Shown here in pieces: positions 17,177 to 26,458 of a stretch of DNA of 43,045 nt. Every line of letters begins with the position of its first letter. Position 1 is the stretch's first letter. The stretch is from Hydrogenophaga intermedia (GTDB lineage Bacteria > Pseudomonadota > Gammaproteobacteria > Burkholderiales > Burkholderiaceae_C). The notes beneath the pieces are model-generated. The model worked only from the letters and a program-made list of their open reading frames with translations, made no database searches and was not told the origin of the DNA. Made by a program: the position numbers and the translations under genes. The stretch covers positions 1-43,045 of the forward strand of contig CAMDCY010000006.1 in assembly GCA_945890705.1 (NCBI GenBank). The letters run 5' to 3'.

Positions 17177-17982
17177 CACAAACGGCGGTGCTGCAGAGCC
17201 GGCAGCTGGCTGCGCACCGAGCGCAAGCGGGTGCGGTCGATCTCGGCGAGGGCAAAGCCCGGCCCGTCGGAGTGCACCGCCAAGACCTCGCCCCACGGAT
17301 CGATCACCATGCTGTGGCCCCATGTGCGCCGGCCATTGTCGTGTTTACCGCCTTGCGCGCTGGCGATCACATAGGCTTGGTTTTCAATGGCGCGCGCGCG
17401 CAACAAGATCTCCCAATGGGCTTGGCCGGTGGTATAGGTGAAGGCCGCGGGCACCAACAACACATCGGCGGCCAAAGCCCGGTAGAGCTCGCCAAAACGC
17501 AGATCGTAGCAAATGCTCATGCCCACGCGCCAAGGCTCACCCTGACCCTCGGGCAGGCTCCAAGCCGTGGGCACGTCGCCAGCCGAGAGCACGGCCGACT
17601 CGTCATACGACTCGCGCCCGTTGTCAAAGCGGAACAGGTGGATCTTGTCGTAGCGGCTCAGGGCCTGGCCCTGCGGATCAAACACCACGCAAGCGTTGGC
17701 CACGTGTGAAGGGTCATCGGTGGCCATGGGCAATGTACCCCCCACCAACCACACGCCGCAGTCGCGGGCCCATTGCGCTAATGCGGCTTGAACCGGGCCC
17801 TGCCCGGGCCGCTCGGCCAAGGCCAGTTTGTCGGTGTCGTGGTGTCCCATGAAACAAAAATACTCGGGCAAAACCACCAGTTGTGCACCCGCTTGTGCGG
17901 CTTGCGCCACCCAGTGCTGGGCTTGCGCCAAGTTCTCGGCCAAATCGGCGCCCGAGACCAGTTGAACTGCGGCCACTTTCAT
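17176..17982 (-). CDS. Nitrilase-superfamily amidase (Nit1/deaminated-glutathione amidase type)
   Basis: A 268-residue carbon-nitrogen hydrolase with the full Glu-Lys-Cys triad: Glu40 (VVLPEYF), Lys113 (RYDKIHLF) and Cys158 (MSICYDLRFGELYRAL). The sequence around the Cys and the C-terminal GHSMVIDPWGEVLA match the Nit1/NitFhit branch, whose known activity is hydrolysis of deaminated glutathione, a repair of transaminase side products. The ATG is preceded by AGGAG (minus: tcaggagactttc). It lies 16 bases after yhdP, a linkage common in betaproteobacteria, and its stop overlaps the histidine kinase start by one base. Confidence 0.92.
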   Translation of the reverse strand: MKVAAVQLVSGADLAENLAQAQHWVAQAAQAGAQLVVLPEYFCFMGHHDTDKLALAERPGQGPVQAALAQWARDCGVWLVGGTLPMATDDPSHVANACVVFDPQGQALSRYDKIHLFRFDNGRESYDESAVLSAGDVPTAWSLPEGQGEPWRVGMSICYDLRFGELYRALAADVLLVPAAFTYTTGQAHWEILLRARAIENQAYVIASAQGGKHDNGRRTWGHSMVIDPWGEVLAVHSDGPGFALAEIDRTRLRSVRSQLPALQHRRL

Positions 17983-17998
17983 GAAAGTCTCCTGAAAA

Positions 17999-20900
17999 TC
18001 AAGGCGCTTTTCGCGCCGGTGGGCTGATTTTGTTCACCTGGGGGTCGGCCCAAGTCCCCGTCACCCGCATGTGCTGGGTGACTTTGTTTTTCAACGGGGT
18101 GCGCATGAGCACCTGCGCCAGCAAGGTGCTCCAACCCAACACTGGGTTGACGGCGATCATCGCCAATGACGCCGCGCCCACATTGATCTCGGGCACGATC
18201 AAGACGTCAAGGTCTTGTTCGCGGCGCACCAAGTTGATCTGGCCCCGGGTTTGCACGTCCACCAACAAACTGCGGATGCGCAAGTCTTGGCTGGTGGCCA
18301 CCCCTTGGGCGACGTCCACGGTGCCACTGAACTCATCAAACACAAAGCCCTGAACAAACGCGTTTCGGAAATCCAACACAAACAACCTGGGCAGCGCTTG
18401 CAAACTCAACACGCCCAACAAACGGCCCGCACCGGGTTTGATTTTCAAGATTTGGCCGTCTCTCAAATTCAAGGCCCACTGGCCCGACAGACTGGGCAAG
18501 TCTGGGGTGATGGGTGAGCCCGCCCAAGCCACGGTACCGCTGACCTGGCCTTTGCCACCGTCCAGGTTGCCCGGCTGGCCCACGCGGGCCAACAGGGCAC
18601 CGGCGTCGCGGATGTCCACATCAAACTTCAGTCCGGTGCTTCTGGCGTCCGCCGACGCCACCGATGCCCATTGGCCACTGGCGTTGAGGGTGGCCTCGGG
18701 CAGGGTCATGCGCAAACGGCGCAGAAACCACGAATGCTGATCACCGCTGTCTTGCTGCTGTGCTTCTATTTCCAAGCGCCCCAGGTCCAAGGGGCCCACC
18801 GACAAGCGCTCCACCACCACGTCCAAAGAAGGGATGGAGGTGGGCTGGTCGACCACCGCTTGCACCTCGGCCTTGGCGGCTTGGGTGTCAGCCGCAGGCA
18901 CCGTCAGGTGGCTCAGCCGTGCGTGCACATGGGCCACTTTGCCCGGCGTGGGCAGGCGCAGGCGCACCTCGCCTTGGGCTTCTTTGGCGTTGACATTGGC
19001 CACCCATTCGCCCGCCTCGTGGCGCGCCTGCAAGGCCAAGGGGCCCAAGCTTCGTCGGCCCGCGCGCAAGGTGTCGATCTCCGCCCTCACCTGACGGGGC
19101 CAGTAGGCGGTATTGGGGGTCGGGGCTGGCGTGGGTCCAGGCGCAGCAGGCGCCACGGGGGTCGGGCTAACGACCGACGCCCAGGCCGCTTGCCAGGCGT
19201 CAACGTCCAACACCGGCAGGCGAACGCTGGCGTCCCAGCCGCGTCCTGGGGTCTTGATGGGCTCTTGAGGTGCGGCACCGACCCAGGCGCGGCCAGAGAC
19301 GACCACCGGTTCGACGCGCAGGTCGCGCCGCCAATCCAAGTCCACGATCTGTTCAGGGCCCTTGCCCAGCTGGAGCACCCAGCGGTCGGCCACGGCGCGC
19401 GCGCCATCGAAGCGCTCTACGCTGGTGCGCAGGCGCAAGGGCAGTGCGGTGGCTGCGGCCTTGTTCAAGGGAGCGGGCAAGTCCATGCCCCAGCCCACCA
19501 GGTCGCTGCTGAAGTCGATTTCGGGTACGCCACCGCGCACCCCCAAACGCAGCCGCACGGGGGTGCTGCCGCTCATGCGCTGGGCCAGGCGTGAGACCGA
19601 ACCGAATTGCGCTTGGCGCAAACCCTCAGCCGTGATCTGACCTTGCACCTCAAAGGCCAATTGGCTGGGCTGCCCGGGCGCCACGCCAAAGGTGCCACCT
19701 TTAACCGACCAATCACTGCCCAAGACCCGCGCTTGTGTGGGCTGAACGGTGAACCCTTTTTCATCGAAATCGATGCGCCCCACGATGTTTTGGGCTTGCG
19801 GCGTACCGGGGCTGTAGCGCAGGTTCAAGCCGTTCATGGCAACGTGGCCTTGCAAACGCAAATTGGGCTCGTCCGCGAAGGCCATTTGCAGCGCCAAGCC
19901 CCCAGCGATGTTGCCTTCGGCCTGGGTCAGCACCAAGGCCCCTGCGGTCATGCGGCTCAAAGGCGAGTGGTTGACGTAGTGCAAGAGCGCGGGCGCGGGG
20001 CCATTGAGCGCCAAGTTCACGCTCAACTGGGCGGGGCCTTGCGCCAAGTCGGTGATGGCCACGTGGCCTTGGCTCACGCGAACACCCGGGGCATCTTGAA
20101 CATCGGACTCGATCGGTCCCACGCTCAAAGACCGCCCATCGAAGCGAAAGGCCGTGCTGGCCTGTTGCAAGCGCGGCCAAGGTGCGTCGGTGGCGTTGTG
20201 CAAATAGGGGGGCAGGTAGGCAAAGTCCACGTCGCGCATATCGGCGTCGATGGTGAACACGCCTTTGGCGTTGGGGCGGCCCAGGGGCAAATCGGTCAAA
20301 TCGCCGTTCACACGGATCACCACTTGGGGCGCGCGCCCATCCACAAAACCTTCGCGGACGTAACGGCGCACGCCCGGCGACACCTGCAAGGGTATGTAGC
20401 GGTGCACGGTGTTGAGCGCCACATCACGCAACTGCGCTTGGAGGTCCAGCACCCCCGGAAAACGTTGAGCGCCCGTGGCCCCCGGCACCGTGCGCCACTG
20501 GCCACGGATATCCCCGTGCCAGTCGCTTGTGGCCAAGCTCATGGACTTGATCGACGCCTGGATGCCCTTCTCGTCCATTTCCCACGCCACCGCGCCTTCG
20601 AGCTGATCCACCACCACCCGGGGTTCGTCCAACACGCCCAGCAGATTCAATTCGCCGCGCTCCATCTGCAACTGCGCTTGCCCGCCGTCTTGTTGCAAGG
20701 AAAAATTCACATTCAAACCACGCCAACCGGGGCCGGGCGGCAACTGCTCGGTGCCATGGTCGACCCAAGCGACCCGGCTGACCTGACCGGAGGCACGGTA
20801 CAGGCCACGCCAGACGGGCTCTCCTTGGGGTTGCGGCCAATCCCAGTGCCACTGGGCATTCAACTCATCTAAGCGCCCCGCCACGTCCCAACGTTGCATG

Positions 20901-22081
20901 GCTTCCTGAAGCGCCACGGGCAGCACGAACTGCTGCGCCAAAGGCTCCAAAGTGCTCAAGTCCACGCCCCTGGCTTGGAGCTCGTCGGTGGCTTGCAGAC
21001 CGTCGGCCGACCGGCGTCGCTCCACACGCAACCAATCGCTGCGCCATGGCAAGCCGTTCTCAGTGACCAGGCTCAAACGGTCCAAGGACAAGGCCAAGCG
21101 CTCACCCCACTCGGCCCGCACCACGCCCTTCAACTCGCTCAAACGGTGCACCGGCGCTTGCGCCTCGGACTGCCAAGCCACCGTGGGCCAATTCAAATCC
21201 ACGGTGGCCGCTTGTGGCTGGCCTTGTTCGAGCGTGACCCAAGCTTGCAAGGCGCCGGTGCCCTCCACGTGCGTCACCACGTGCGGCGCCTCTGGCCAAA
21301 CCGCCAGCAAAGACAACCACGGCTGCGTGTTGACGACCGGCGCCATGGCGTACACGGTGCCGTCCCAGTGGGTCCAAGGTGGGGCTTCGGGAGTGTCGTC
21401 GGTGTTGGTCCAATTGGCCTGCAAGCGCACGGCCTCACCCCAAGCCACGGGGGGCTTGATGTCCAAACGTGCGCTGTGCGTGTTGCCTTGTCGGCGCAAG
21501 ACCGCTTGCACACCGGTGAACTCAACGGTGGCTTGGCCCTGGTGATCGTTGGTCCACAGCACCCGCCCGTCTCGCAGCGCCAGTTCGGTTTGCGCCAGTA
21601 CCCAGCGCGCACCGCCCGAATCGCTGTCGCCTTTGGGGCTGACATCCAAGCCCGCCGCCCACCAACGGCCATCGATGCTGCGGCGCACGTGCACGACCGG
21701 GGCATCCACCACAACTTGTTCAAACCCTTTTTGCCACAAAGACATGAAACTCAGACTGGCTTGCAAGCGTTGCAGTTCAAAAGCGGTGTTGCCTTGCTCG
21801 TCGCGCCAACGAACATCGCGTGCGATCCAAACCGGTGAGCGCCACCAACCGCGACCCTCGGCCTCCAAGGCGCCGATTTCTACGGGTAGGCCCAAGGCCG
21901 TTGTGGCCAAACTTTGAGCCTCCCCGCGCCACTCGCCGATTCGCGGCACAATCCAAAATTGCAACGCAGCCCAGAACACCACGAACGCCATCGCCACCAC
22001 GCCCAACAAGCCCCAAGCGAGGCGGGAGACGATCGATGAATACGCGGCGATTCGAGACAGCGTGGCTTTGAAGACAGACAT
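17999..22081 (-). CDS. yhdP: YhdP-family envelope protein (AsmA-like)
   Basis: A 1360-residue protein anchored by one N-terminal TM (about 22-47), with the rest in the periplasm. This is the TamB/YhdP/AsmA-like class, thought to form a long beta-groove bridge that moves phospholipids from inner to outer membrane. The N-terminal DUF3971-type region and the C-terminal AsmA-like part (GNLDGGKGQVSGTVAW, LSGQWALNLRDGQILKIKPGAGRLLGVLSLQALPRL) are recognisable. The length fits the family (E. coli about 1266). It heads yhdP-nitrilase-kinase-regulator. Its start is only 23 bases from the glnE start on the opposite strand. Confidence 0.92.
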   Translation of the reverse strand: MSVFKATLSRIAAYSSIVSRLAWGLLGVVAMAFVVFWAALQFWIVPRIGEWRGEAQSLATTALGLPVEIGALEAEGRGWWRSPVWIARDVRWRDEQGNTAFELQRLQASLSFMSLWQKGFEQVVVDAPVVHVRRSIDGRWWAAGLDVSPKGDSDSGGARWVLAQTELALRDGRVLWTNDHQGQATVEFTGVQAVLRRQGNTHSARLDIKPPVAWGEAVRLQANWTNTDDTPEAPPWTHWDGTVYAMAPVVNTQPWLSLLAVWPEAPHVVTHVEGTGALQAWVTLEQGQPQAATVDLNWPTVAWQSEAQAPVHRLSELKGVVRAEWGERLALSLDRLSLVTENGLPWRSDWLRVERRRSADGLQATDELQARGVDLSTLEPLAQQFVLPVALQEAMQRWDVAGRLDELNAQWHWDWPQPQGEPVWRGLYRASGQVSRVAWVDHGTEQLPPGPGWRGLNVNFSLQQDGGQAQLQMERGELNLLGVLDEPRVVVDQLEGAVAWEMDEKGIQASIKSMSLATSDWHGDIRGQWRTVPGATGAQRFPGVLDLQAQLRDVALNTVHRYIPLQVSPGVRRYVREGFVDGRAPQVVIRVNGDLTDLPLGRPNAKGVFTIDADMRDVDFAYLPPYLHNATDAPWPRLQQASTAFRFDGRSLSVGPIESDVQDAPGVRVSQGHVAITDLAQGPAQLSVNLALNGPAPALLHYVNHSPLSRMTAGALVLTQAEGNIAGGLALQMAFADEPNLRLQGHVAMNGLNLRYSPGTPQAQNIVGRIDFDEKGFTVQPTQARVLGSDWSVKGGTFGVAPGQPSQLAFEVQGQITAEGLRQAQFGSVSRLAQRMSGSTPVRLRLGVRGGVPEIDFSSDLVGWGMDLPAPLNKAAATALPLRLRTSVERFDGARAVADRWVLQLGKGPEQIVDLDWRRDLRVEPVVVSGRAWVGAAPQEPIKTPGRGWDASVRLPVLDVDAWQAAWASVVSPTPVAPAAPGPTPAPTPNTAYWPRQVRAEIDTLRAGRRSLGPLALQARHEAGEWVANVNAKEAQGEVRLRLPTPGKVAHVHARLSHLTVPAADTQAAKAEVQAVVDQPTSIPSLDVVVERLSVGPLDLGRLEIEAQQQDSGDQHSWFLRRLRMTLPEATLNASGQWASVASADARSTGLKFDVDIRDAGALLARVGQPGNLDGGKGQVSGTVAWAGSPITPDLPSLSGQWALNLRDGQILKIKPGAGRLLGVLSLQALPRLFVLDFRNAFVQGFVFDEFSGTVDVAQGVATSQDLRIRSLLVDVQTRGQINLVRREQDLDVLIVPEINVGAASLAMIAVNPVLGWSTLLAQVLMRTPLKNKVTQHMRVTGTWADPQVNKISPPARKAP

Positions 22082-22104
22082 GGGTTTCCTTGCAACGCCA
22101 AATT

Positions 22105-24885
22105 ATGACGCCCCTCTCTCCCCACGGCCCCGACGCAGCCGCTTTTTCGCGCCCTTCGGCTGAGCACTCGCGCTTTGTGGCTCGCGTTCGCCGCCGTTAC
22201 GCCGATGCCCTGCCCCTACTGCCGCCCGGCGTGCCGCGCAAAGCGCAGATGCTGCTGGCCTTGTCGGCATTGCAAGCCACGGGGCTGAATGCGCCTTCGG
22301 CCCTGCGGGTGTTGCGTCACCTGGTCTTGGAGCGTTTGGCCGTGCTCGACAGCGAGCAGGGCGCACCTTTGAGCGACGTGACGCACCCCATGACCGAACT
22401 GGCCGAGCTGGCTTTGGACCTGGCCTACCAGTTGGCGATGCACGAGCTCACCGAGCTGCACGGCACACCGATGGCGGGCGACGTGCCCGCCCAGTGCTGG
22501 ATCATGGGCATGGGCAAACTGGGCGCGCGAGAACTCAACGTCTCGAGCGACATCGACCTGATTTATATCTACGACCAAGACGGCGAGACCACCGGCAATG
22601 CCCAAGGTCGTATGCGCATCACCAACCACGAATTTTTCGGCAAGCTGGTCAAACACATTTACCAAACCGTGGGCGAGAGCACCGAACACGGCTTGGTGTT
22701 TCGCGTCGATTTGGCCTTGCGCCCCAACGGCAACTCCGGTCCGTCCGCGGTGTCTTTGACAGCGCTGGAGACCTACTTTGTGGTGCAGGGCCGCGAATGG
22801 GAGCGTTTTGCTTGGCTCAAGAGCCGCGTCGTCGCGCCCTTGAGTGCGGTGCGCGACGGCAGCGCCAGCAGCCTGCGAAGCGTGGTCTTGCCTTTTGTGT
22901 TCCGACGTTACTTGGACTACAACGTTTTTGAAGCCCTGCGCCAGTTGCACCACCAAATTCGCGACCATGCGGCCAAACGCGCTGCGGGCAACCCGGGCCG
23001 GGCCAACGACGTTAAGCTGTCTCGAGGGGGCATCCGAGAAATTGAATTCACGGTTCAATTGCTGCAGGTGGTGCGTGGTGGCCAATTTCCCGAGCTGCGC
23101 CGCCGCCCGACACTGGACGCGCTGCCGCGCTTGGCCGCGGCCAAACTGATGTCGTCCCAAACCGCCCAAGCCTTGGCCGATGCTTATGTGTTTTTGCGTC
23201 AAGTCGAGCACCGCATTCAATATTTGGACGACCAACAAACCCACCTCATGCCCACGTCGGATGCCGACCTCTTGTGGGTGGCGCAAACCATGAGCTTTGC
23301 GCAAGTGGGGGCGTTTTTGCAAACCCTGAGCGCGCACCGCGAAACCGTGGCGCAAGAATTCGACACCCTGCTCGGGAGCGAGTCCAACGGCCAATGCCCC
23401 AGTGGTCAATGCGGGGGCAAGGTATCCAAGGGCGCTGCACCCGAAGACTTTGCCGTATTGGTGTCTGAGTTGCCCACCGCATTGGGCGAAAAGGTGTTGG
23501 CTTGGAGCGCACAGGCCCGCGTGGGTGCTTTGCGCGAAGACGCGCGCAGCCGCGTGTTTCGGCTGATTCAACGCACCGGGGCTTGGATTGAAGAATGCCG
23601 CGTGAGCGAAACGGGTGCCCTGCGCTGGGTCGACTGGGTCGACTCCATGCTTCGACGCGACAGCTATTTGGCCTTGTTGCAAGAACGCCCCTCGGTGCAC
23701 GAGCGATTGCTGCGGCTGCTCGGTGCGGCCAAGTGGCCAGCGCGTTACCTGCTGCAACACCCGGGCGTGATCGACGAGCTCGCGGGCCAAGCCTTGCTGC
23801 AAGACCGCTTCGATGCCGCGCAGTTCGAATCCGAGTTGGAAGCGCGCCGCCGCTCACTGCAGGGCACGGGCGAGGACGACGACGAAACCCTGCTCGATTT
23901 GCTGCGCCGAGCGCACCACGCCGAGGTCTTCAGCACCTTGGCTCGCGATGTCGAGGGCGTGCTCACCATCGAGCAAGTGGCCGACGACCTGTCGGCGCTG
24001 GCCGACTCGGTGCTGCGCGTGACCGCCCAGTGGTGCTGGAGCCGCCTGAAAAATCGCCACCGCGACCAGCCCCGCTTTGCCATCATTGGCTACGGCAAAT
24101 TGGGCGGAAAAGAGTTGGGCTATGGCAGCGACTTGGACATTGTGTTTGTGTTCGATGACGAAGACGACAACGCCAGCGAAATCTATTCGGCCTTTGTGCG
24201 CAAGCTCATCAACTGGTTGACGGTCAAAACGGGCGAAGGCGATTTGTTTGAAATCGACACCGCGCTGCGGCCCAACGGCAACGCAGGCCTGCTGGTCAGC
24301 AGCTTCAGTTCCTACGCCGACTACCAGCAACAACGCGGCAGCAACACCGCTTGGACTTGGGAACACCAAGCCATGACCCGGGCCCGTTGCGTGCTTGACC
24401 CGACCTCGGGCAGCGAAACACACCCCTTGGGCGAACGCTTCGAAGCGGTGCGCGAAACCGTGATCACCGCCGAGCGCGATGCCAGCGCCTTGGCCCAAGA
24501 AATCCGGACCATGCGCGAGAAGGTACGCCAAGCCCACCCCACGCGCGCCGGGATGTTCGACGTCAAACACAGCGTGGGCGGCATGGTGGACATTGAATTC
24601 GCCGTTCAGCATTTGGTTTTGTCACAGGCCCAACACCACCCCAGTTTGCGACCCAACTTGGGCAACACCGCCTTGCTGCTCAACGCCGAAGCCGTGGGTT
24701 TGTTGCCCCAGGGCATGGGTTTGGCGGCCTCTCAGGCTTACCGCGCCTTGCGCCATTTGCAACACCACGCACGCTTGGACGAAACCCACCCCGAGGTGGA
24801 CCCCGCCACCATGGCCGTGCACATCGCCGCGGTCAAGGCGTTGTGGCAACACGTCTTGGGCGCCGATGCGCCGCCAGCGGCATGA
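22105..24885 (+). CDS. glnE: Glutamine synthetase adenylyltransferase/adenylyl-removing enzyme
   Basis: A 926-residue bifunctional enzyme that adenylylates and de-adenylylates glutamine synthetase in response to PII. The N-terminal nucleotidyltransferase half has GMGKLGARELNVSSDIDLIYIY (Asp149, Asp151), and the C-terminal half has YGKLGGKELGYGSDLDIVFVF around residues 663-683, each with a downstream RPNGN (DLALRPNGNSG and DTALRPNGNAG) and a GGIREIEF or GGMVDIEF motif. The ATG at 22105 is preferred; a TTG at 22090 would add 5 residues. No clear Shine-Dalgarno precedes either. The stop overlaps the next start (ATGATG). Confidence 0.97.
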   Translation: MTPLSPHGPDAAAFSRPSAEHSRFVARVRRRYADALPLLPPGVPRKAQMLLALSALQATGLNAPSALRVLRHLVLERLAVLDSEQGAPLSDVTHPMTELAELALDLAYQLAMHELTELHGTPMAGDVPAQCWIMGMGKLGARELNVSSDIDLIYIYDQDGETTGNAQGRMRITNHEFFGKLVKHIYQTVGESTEHGLVFRVDLALRPNGNSGPSAVSLTALETYFVVQGREWERFAWLKSRVVAPLSAVRDGSASSLRSVVLPFVFRRYLDYNVFEALRQLHHQIRDHAAKRAAGNPGRANDVKLSRGGIREIEFTVQLLQVVRGGQFPELRRRPTLDALPRLAAAKLMSSQTAQALADAYVFLRQVEHRIQYLDDQQTHLMPTSDADLLWVAQTMSFAQVGAFLQTLSAHRETVAQEFDTLLGSESNGQCPSGQCGGKVSKGAAPEDFAVLVSELPTALGEKVLAWSAQARVGALREDARSRVFRLIQRTGAWIEECRVSETGALRWVDWVDSMLRRDSYLALLQERPSVHERLLRLLGAAKWPARYLLQHPGVIDELAGQALLQDRFDAAQFESELEARRRSLQGTGEDDDETLLDLLRRAHHAEVFSTLARDVEGVLTIEQVADDLSALADSVLRVTAQWCWSRLKNRHRDQPRFAIIGYGKLGGKELGYGSDLDIVFVFDDEDDNASEIYSAFVRKLINWLTVKTGEGDLFEIDTALRPNGNAGLLVSSFSSYADYQQQRGSNTAWTWEHQAMTRARCVLDPTSGSETHPLGERFEAVRETVITAERDASALAQEIRTMREKVRQAHPTRAGMFDVKHSVGGMVDIEFAVQHLVLSQAQHHPSLRPNLGNTALLLNAEAVGLLPQGMGLAASQAYRALRHLQHHARLDETHPEVDPATMAVHIAAVKALWQHVLGADAPPAA

Positions 24886-25529
24886 TGCACGCCTCACGCA
24901 GCTGGTTGCTGTTGTGCGCTTTGCACGCCGTGGGCAGCATGCTGGTGTGGTGGGCCGGTGAGTCTGTCTTCGCACCCTTGGTTTGGCGCGCCGATCACGC
25001 GTGGGTCGAACCGTGGACTTGGTGGACCAGCGCTTGGGTGCACCTCAACACCGCGCACCTGATCGGCAACCAAATCGCCATGGGCATGTTGGCCGGCTTG
25101 GCTTGGCTGGTTAGACCCTCGCGCCGCAGCACCTGGGCTTGGCTGCTGTCATGGCCGCTGCTGCAACTCAGCCTGTGGGTGTGGCCCCAAATTGGCTATG
25201 CCGTGGGCTTGACGGGTTTGCTGCACGCGGGTGCGGCCATCTTGGGTGTGGACCTCTTGCTGCGCCGCATCCGCATCCCCAAAGCCCGTCGCTGGGGCGC
25301 TTTGCTCCTGTTGGCTTTGCTCTTCAAATTGCTTTTGGAGCAGGCTTGGCGCCAGCCCGTGGTGTGGAACGCCGCCGACGACATGGCGGTGGTGCAAGCG
25401 CTGCACCTGAGCGGTGCGTTTTGGGGCTTGGTCTTGTCTTTTTCGCGCGGCCTGGCTGGCACGCACGACATTTACTGGCGGTGGTCGGCGCGCCAACGCT
25501 CCACCAGCGGGGCGATGTCGGACAAGTGA
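24882..25529 (+). CDS. Rhombosortase-like rhomboid protein with Thr at the nucleophile position
   Basis: A 215-residue polytopic membrane protein of about six helices. It shows rhomboid/rhombosortase features: WVHLNTAHLIGNQ (from residue 52), then GLTGLLHAG (109-117), then ALHLSGAFWG (173-182), in the order expected for helix 2, nucleophile helix and base helix. In active members the nucleophile motif reads GLSG. Here the Ser is Thr111, while the partner His175 is kept. Rhombosortases cut GlyGly-CTERM tails; no such substrate is encoded in this window. The enzyme may therefore be inactive, slow, or a non-proteolytic relative. The ATG at 24882 overlaps the glnE stop. The 3' end overlaps the convergent MerR-type gene by 58 bases. 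Confidence 0.72.
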   Translation: MMHASRSWLLLCALHAVGSMLVWWAGESVFAPLVWRADHAWVEPWTWWTSAWVHLNTAHLIGNQIAMGMLAGLAWLVRPSRRSTWAWLLSWPLLQLSLWVWPQIGYAVGLTGLLHAGAAILGVDLLLRRIRIPKARRWGALLLLALLFKLLLEQAWRQPVVWNAADDMAVVQALHLSGAFWGLVLSFSRGLAGTHDIYWRWSARQRSTSGAMSDK

Positions 25530-26431
25530 ACCAGGTTGACGAACAGCGCGGGCTCGTGTCCTCGCTGGGCGTTGTGCATCAAGCGCTGCAAGGCGGTGTT
25601 GGTGCCGCCCACCCAAATTTCGATCGAAGGGTCCAGCAACTCACGCAACTGGCTCAACGCCGCAAAAGCATCGCGCGGGTTCTGCGCCCCTGAAAACCCC
25701 AAACCCACCACATCGACTTTGCCGGTTTGAACCGCGGTGACGATGTCGGGCACAGGCGTTTGCAACCCCAAGGACTGCAATGAACACCCGACATAAGCCA
25801 TGGCGCACTCGGCCATCATCAGACCCAAACCATGCACTTCGCCCGGCAGGGTCGTGGTCAGCACCCGAGGCCCATTGGCCGCTGTGTGATCTCGGATGAT
25901 CCACAGCGCTTGGCGCATGACCGTGCTCACGGTCTCGGTGTACAAATGTTCCTCATGCACCGCCAAACGGCCTTCGAGCCAAGCTTGACCCACGGCGACA
26001 TTCAACGGTGCGACCACCTCAGACAAAAACCCCATCAAGCCACGCGACTGCTCGGTGCGCACCATGGCCTCGCGCAAGCCTTTGCTGTCTTGCGCATACA
26101 AAAACGACAACCAATACTCCACATCGAGGTCCGCAACGGGCTCGCCGCGCACGCGGGGCTGGGCAACTTGCTGCTGCAAAGACATCAAGGTACCCAAGGG
26201 CAACTGAACCACGCGGGCGGGGCGATAACCCGCGTCCAACAAACGGCGAATGTGCCGCAACTTTTGCAATTGCGATTCGTCATAGACTCGTTCACCCAAG
26301 GCATTGCGCGTGGGCACCGGAAAGCCGTAGCGGCGCTCCCACACCCGCAGCACGTCTTTGGACAAACCTGTGTCTCGCTCGACGTCGGCGATGCTGTATT
26401 CCGGAGCTGGGTTCAGGTTTAAAATTGTCAT
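25472..26431 (-). CDS. MerR-type regulator with adenosylcobalamin-binding domain (CarH/LitR-like)
   Basis: A 319-residue regulator. The N-terminal MerR helix-turn-helix (about 11-80) has YSIADVERDTGLSKDVLRVW and ERRYGFPVPTRNALGERVY. The middle helical bundle carries Trp151-x9-Glu161-His162, and the cobalamin-fold domain carries Glu198-Val199-His200-x2-Gly. These are the signatures that hold adenosyl-B12 in the photoreceptors CarH and LitR: the Trp caps the adenosyl group and the second His is the cobalt ligand. In those proteins the dark, B12-bound form represses, and light breaks the Co-C bond and frees DNA. I infer the same here. It is divergent, with 27 bases between starts, from an eight-gene operon of the type such regulators control. 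An inverted repeat covers its start codon. Confidence 0.88.
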   Translation of the reverse strand: MTILNLNPAPEYSIADVERDTGLSKDVLRVWERRYGFPVPTRNALGERVYDESQLQKLRHIRRLLDAGYRPARVVQLPLGTLMSLQQQVAQPRVRGEPVADLDVEYWLSFLYAQDSKGLREAMVRTEQSRGLMGFLSEVVAPLNVAVGQAWLEGRLAVHEEHLYTETVSTVMRQALWIIRDHTAANGPRVLTTTLPGEVHGLGLMMAECAMAYVGCSLQSLGLQTPVPDIVTAVQTGKVDVVGLGFSGAQNPRDAFAALSQLRELLDPSIEIWVGGTNTALQRLMHNAQRGHEPALFVNLVHLSDIAPLVERWRADHRQ

Positions 26432-26437
26432 GGACAA
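26425..26437. promoter_or_regulatory. Candidate operator of the B12/MerR regulator
   Basis: TTGTC (26425-26429), ATG, GACAA (26433-26437) form a perfect 5+3+5 inverted repeat that covers the regulator's own start codon and lies 22-34 bases before the start of the divergent operon. Its position suits control of both directions. A possible -10 (TAAAAT, 26419-26424) abuts it. The match to a known CarH/LitR site is only general. Confidence 0.4.
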
Positions 26438-26458
26438 AAAACTAAGGTTTTGGCAATT

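Noticed and set aside
17177-17323. Upstream extension of the histidine kinase frame
   Set aside because: It would overlap the 3' end of the nitrilase gene; starting at 17176 puts the first membrane helix at the normal position.
22216-23802. A 528-codon minus-strand open frame
   Set aside because: Antisense to glnE, with low-complexity Gln/His-rich translation and no start signals.
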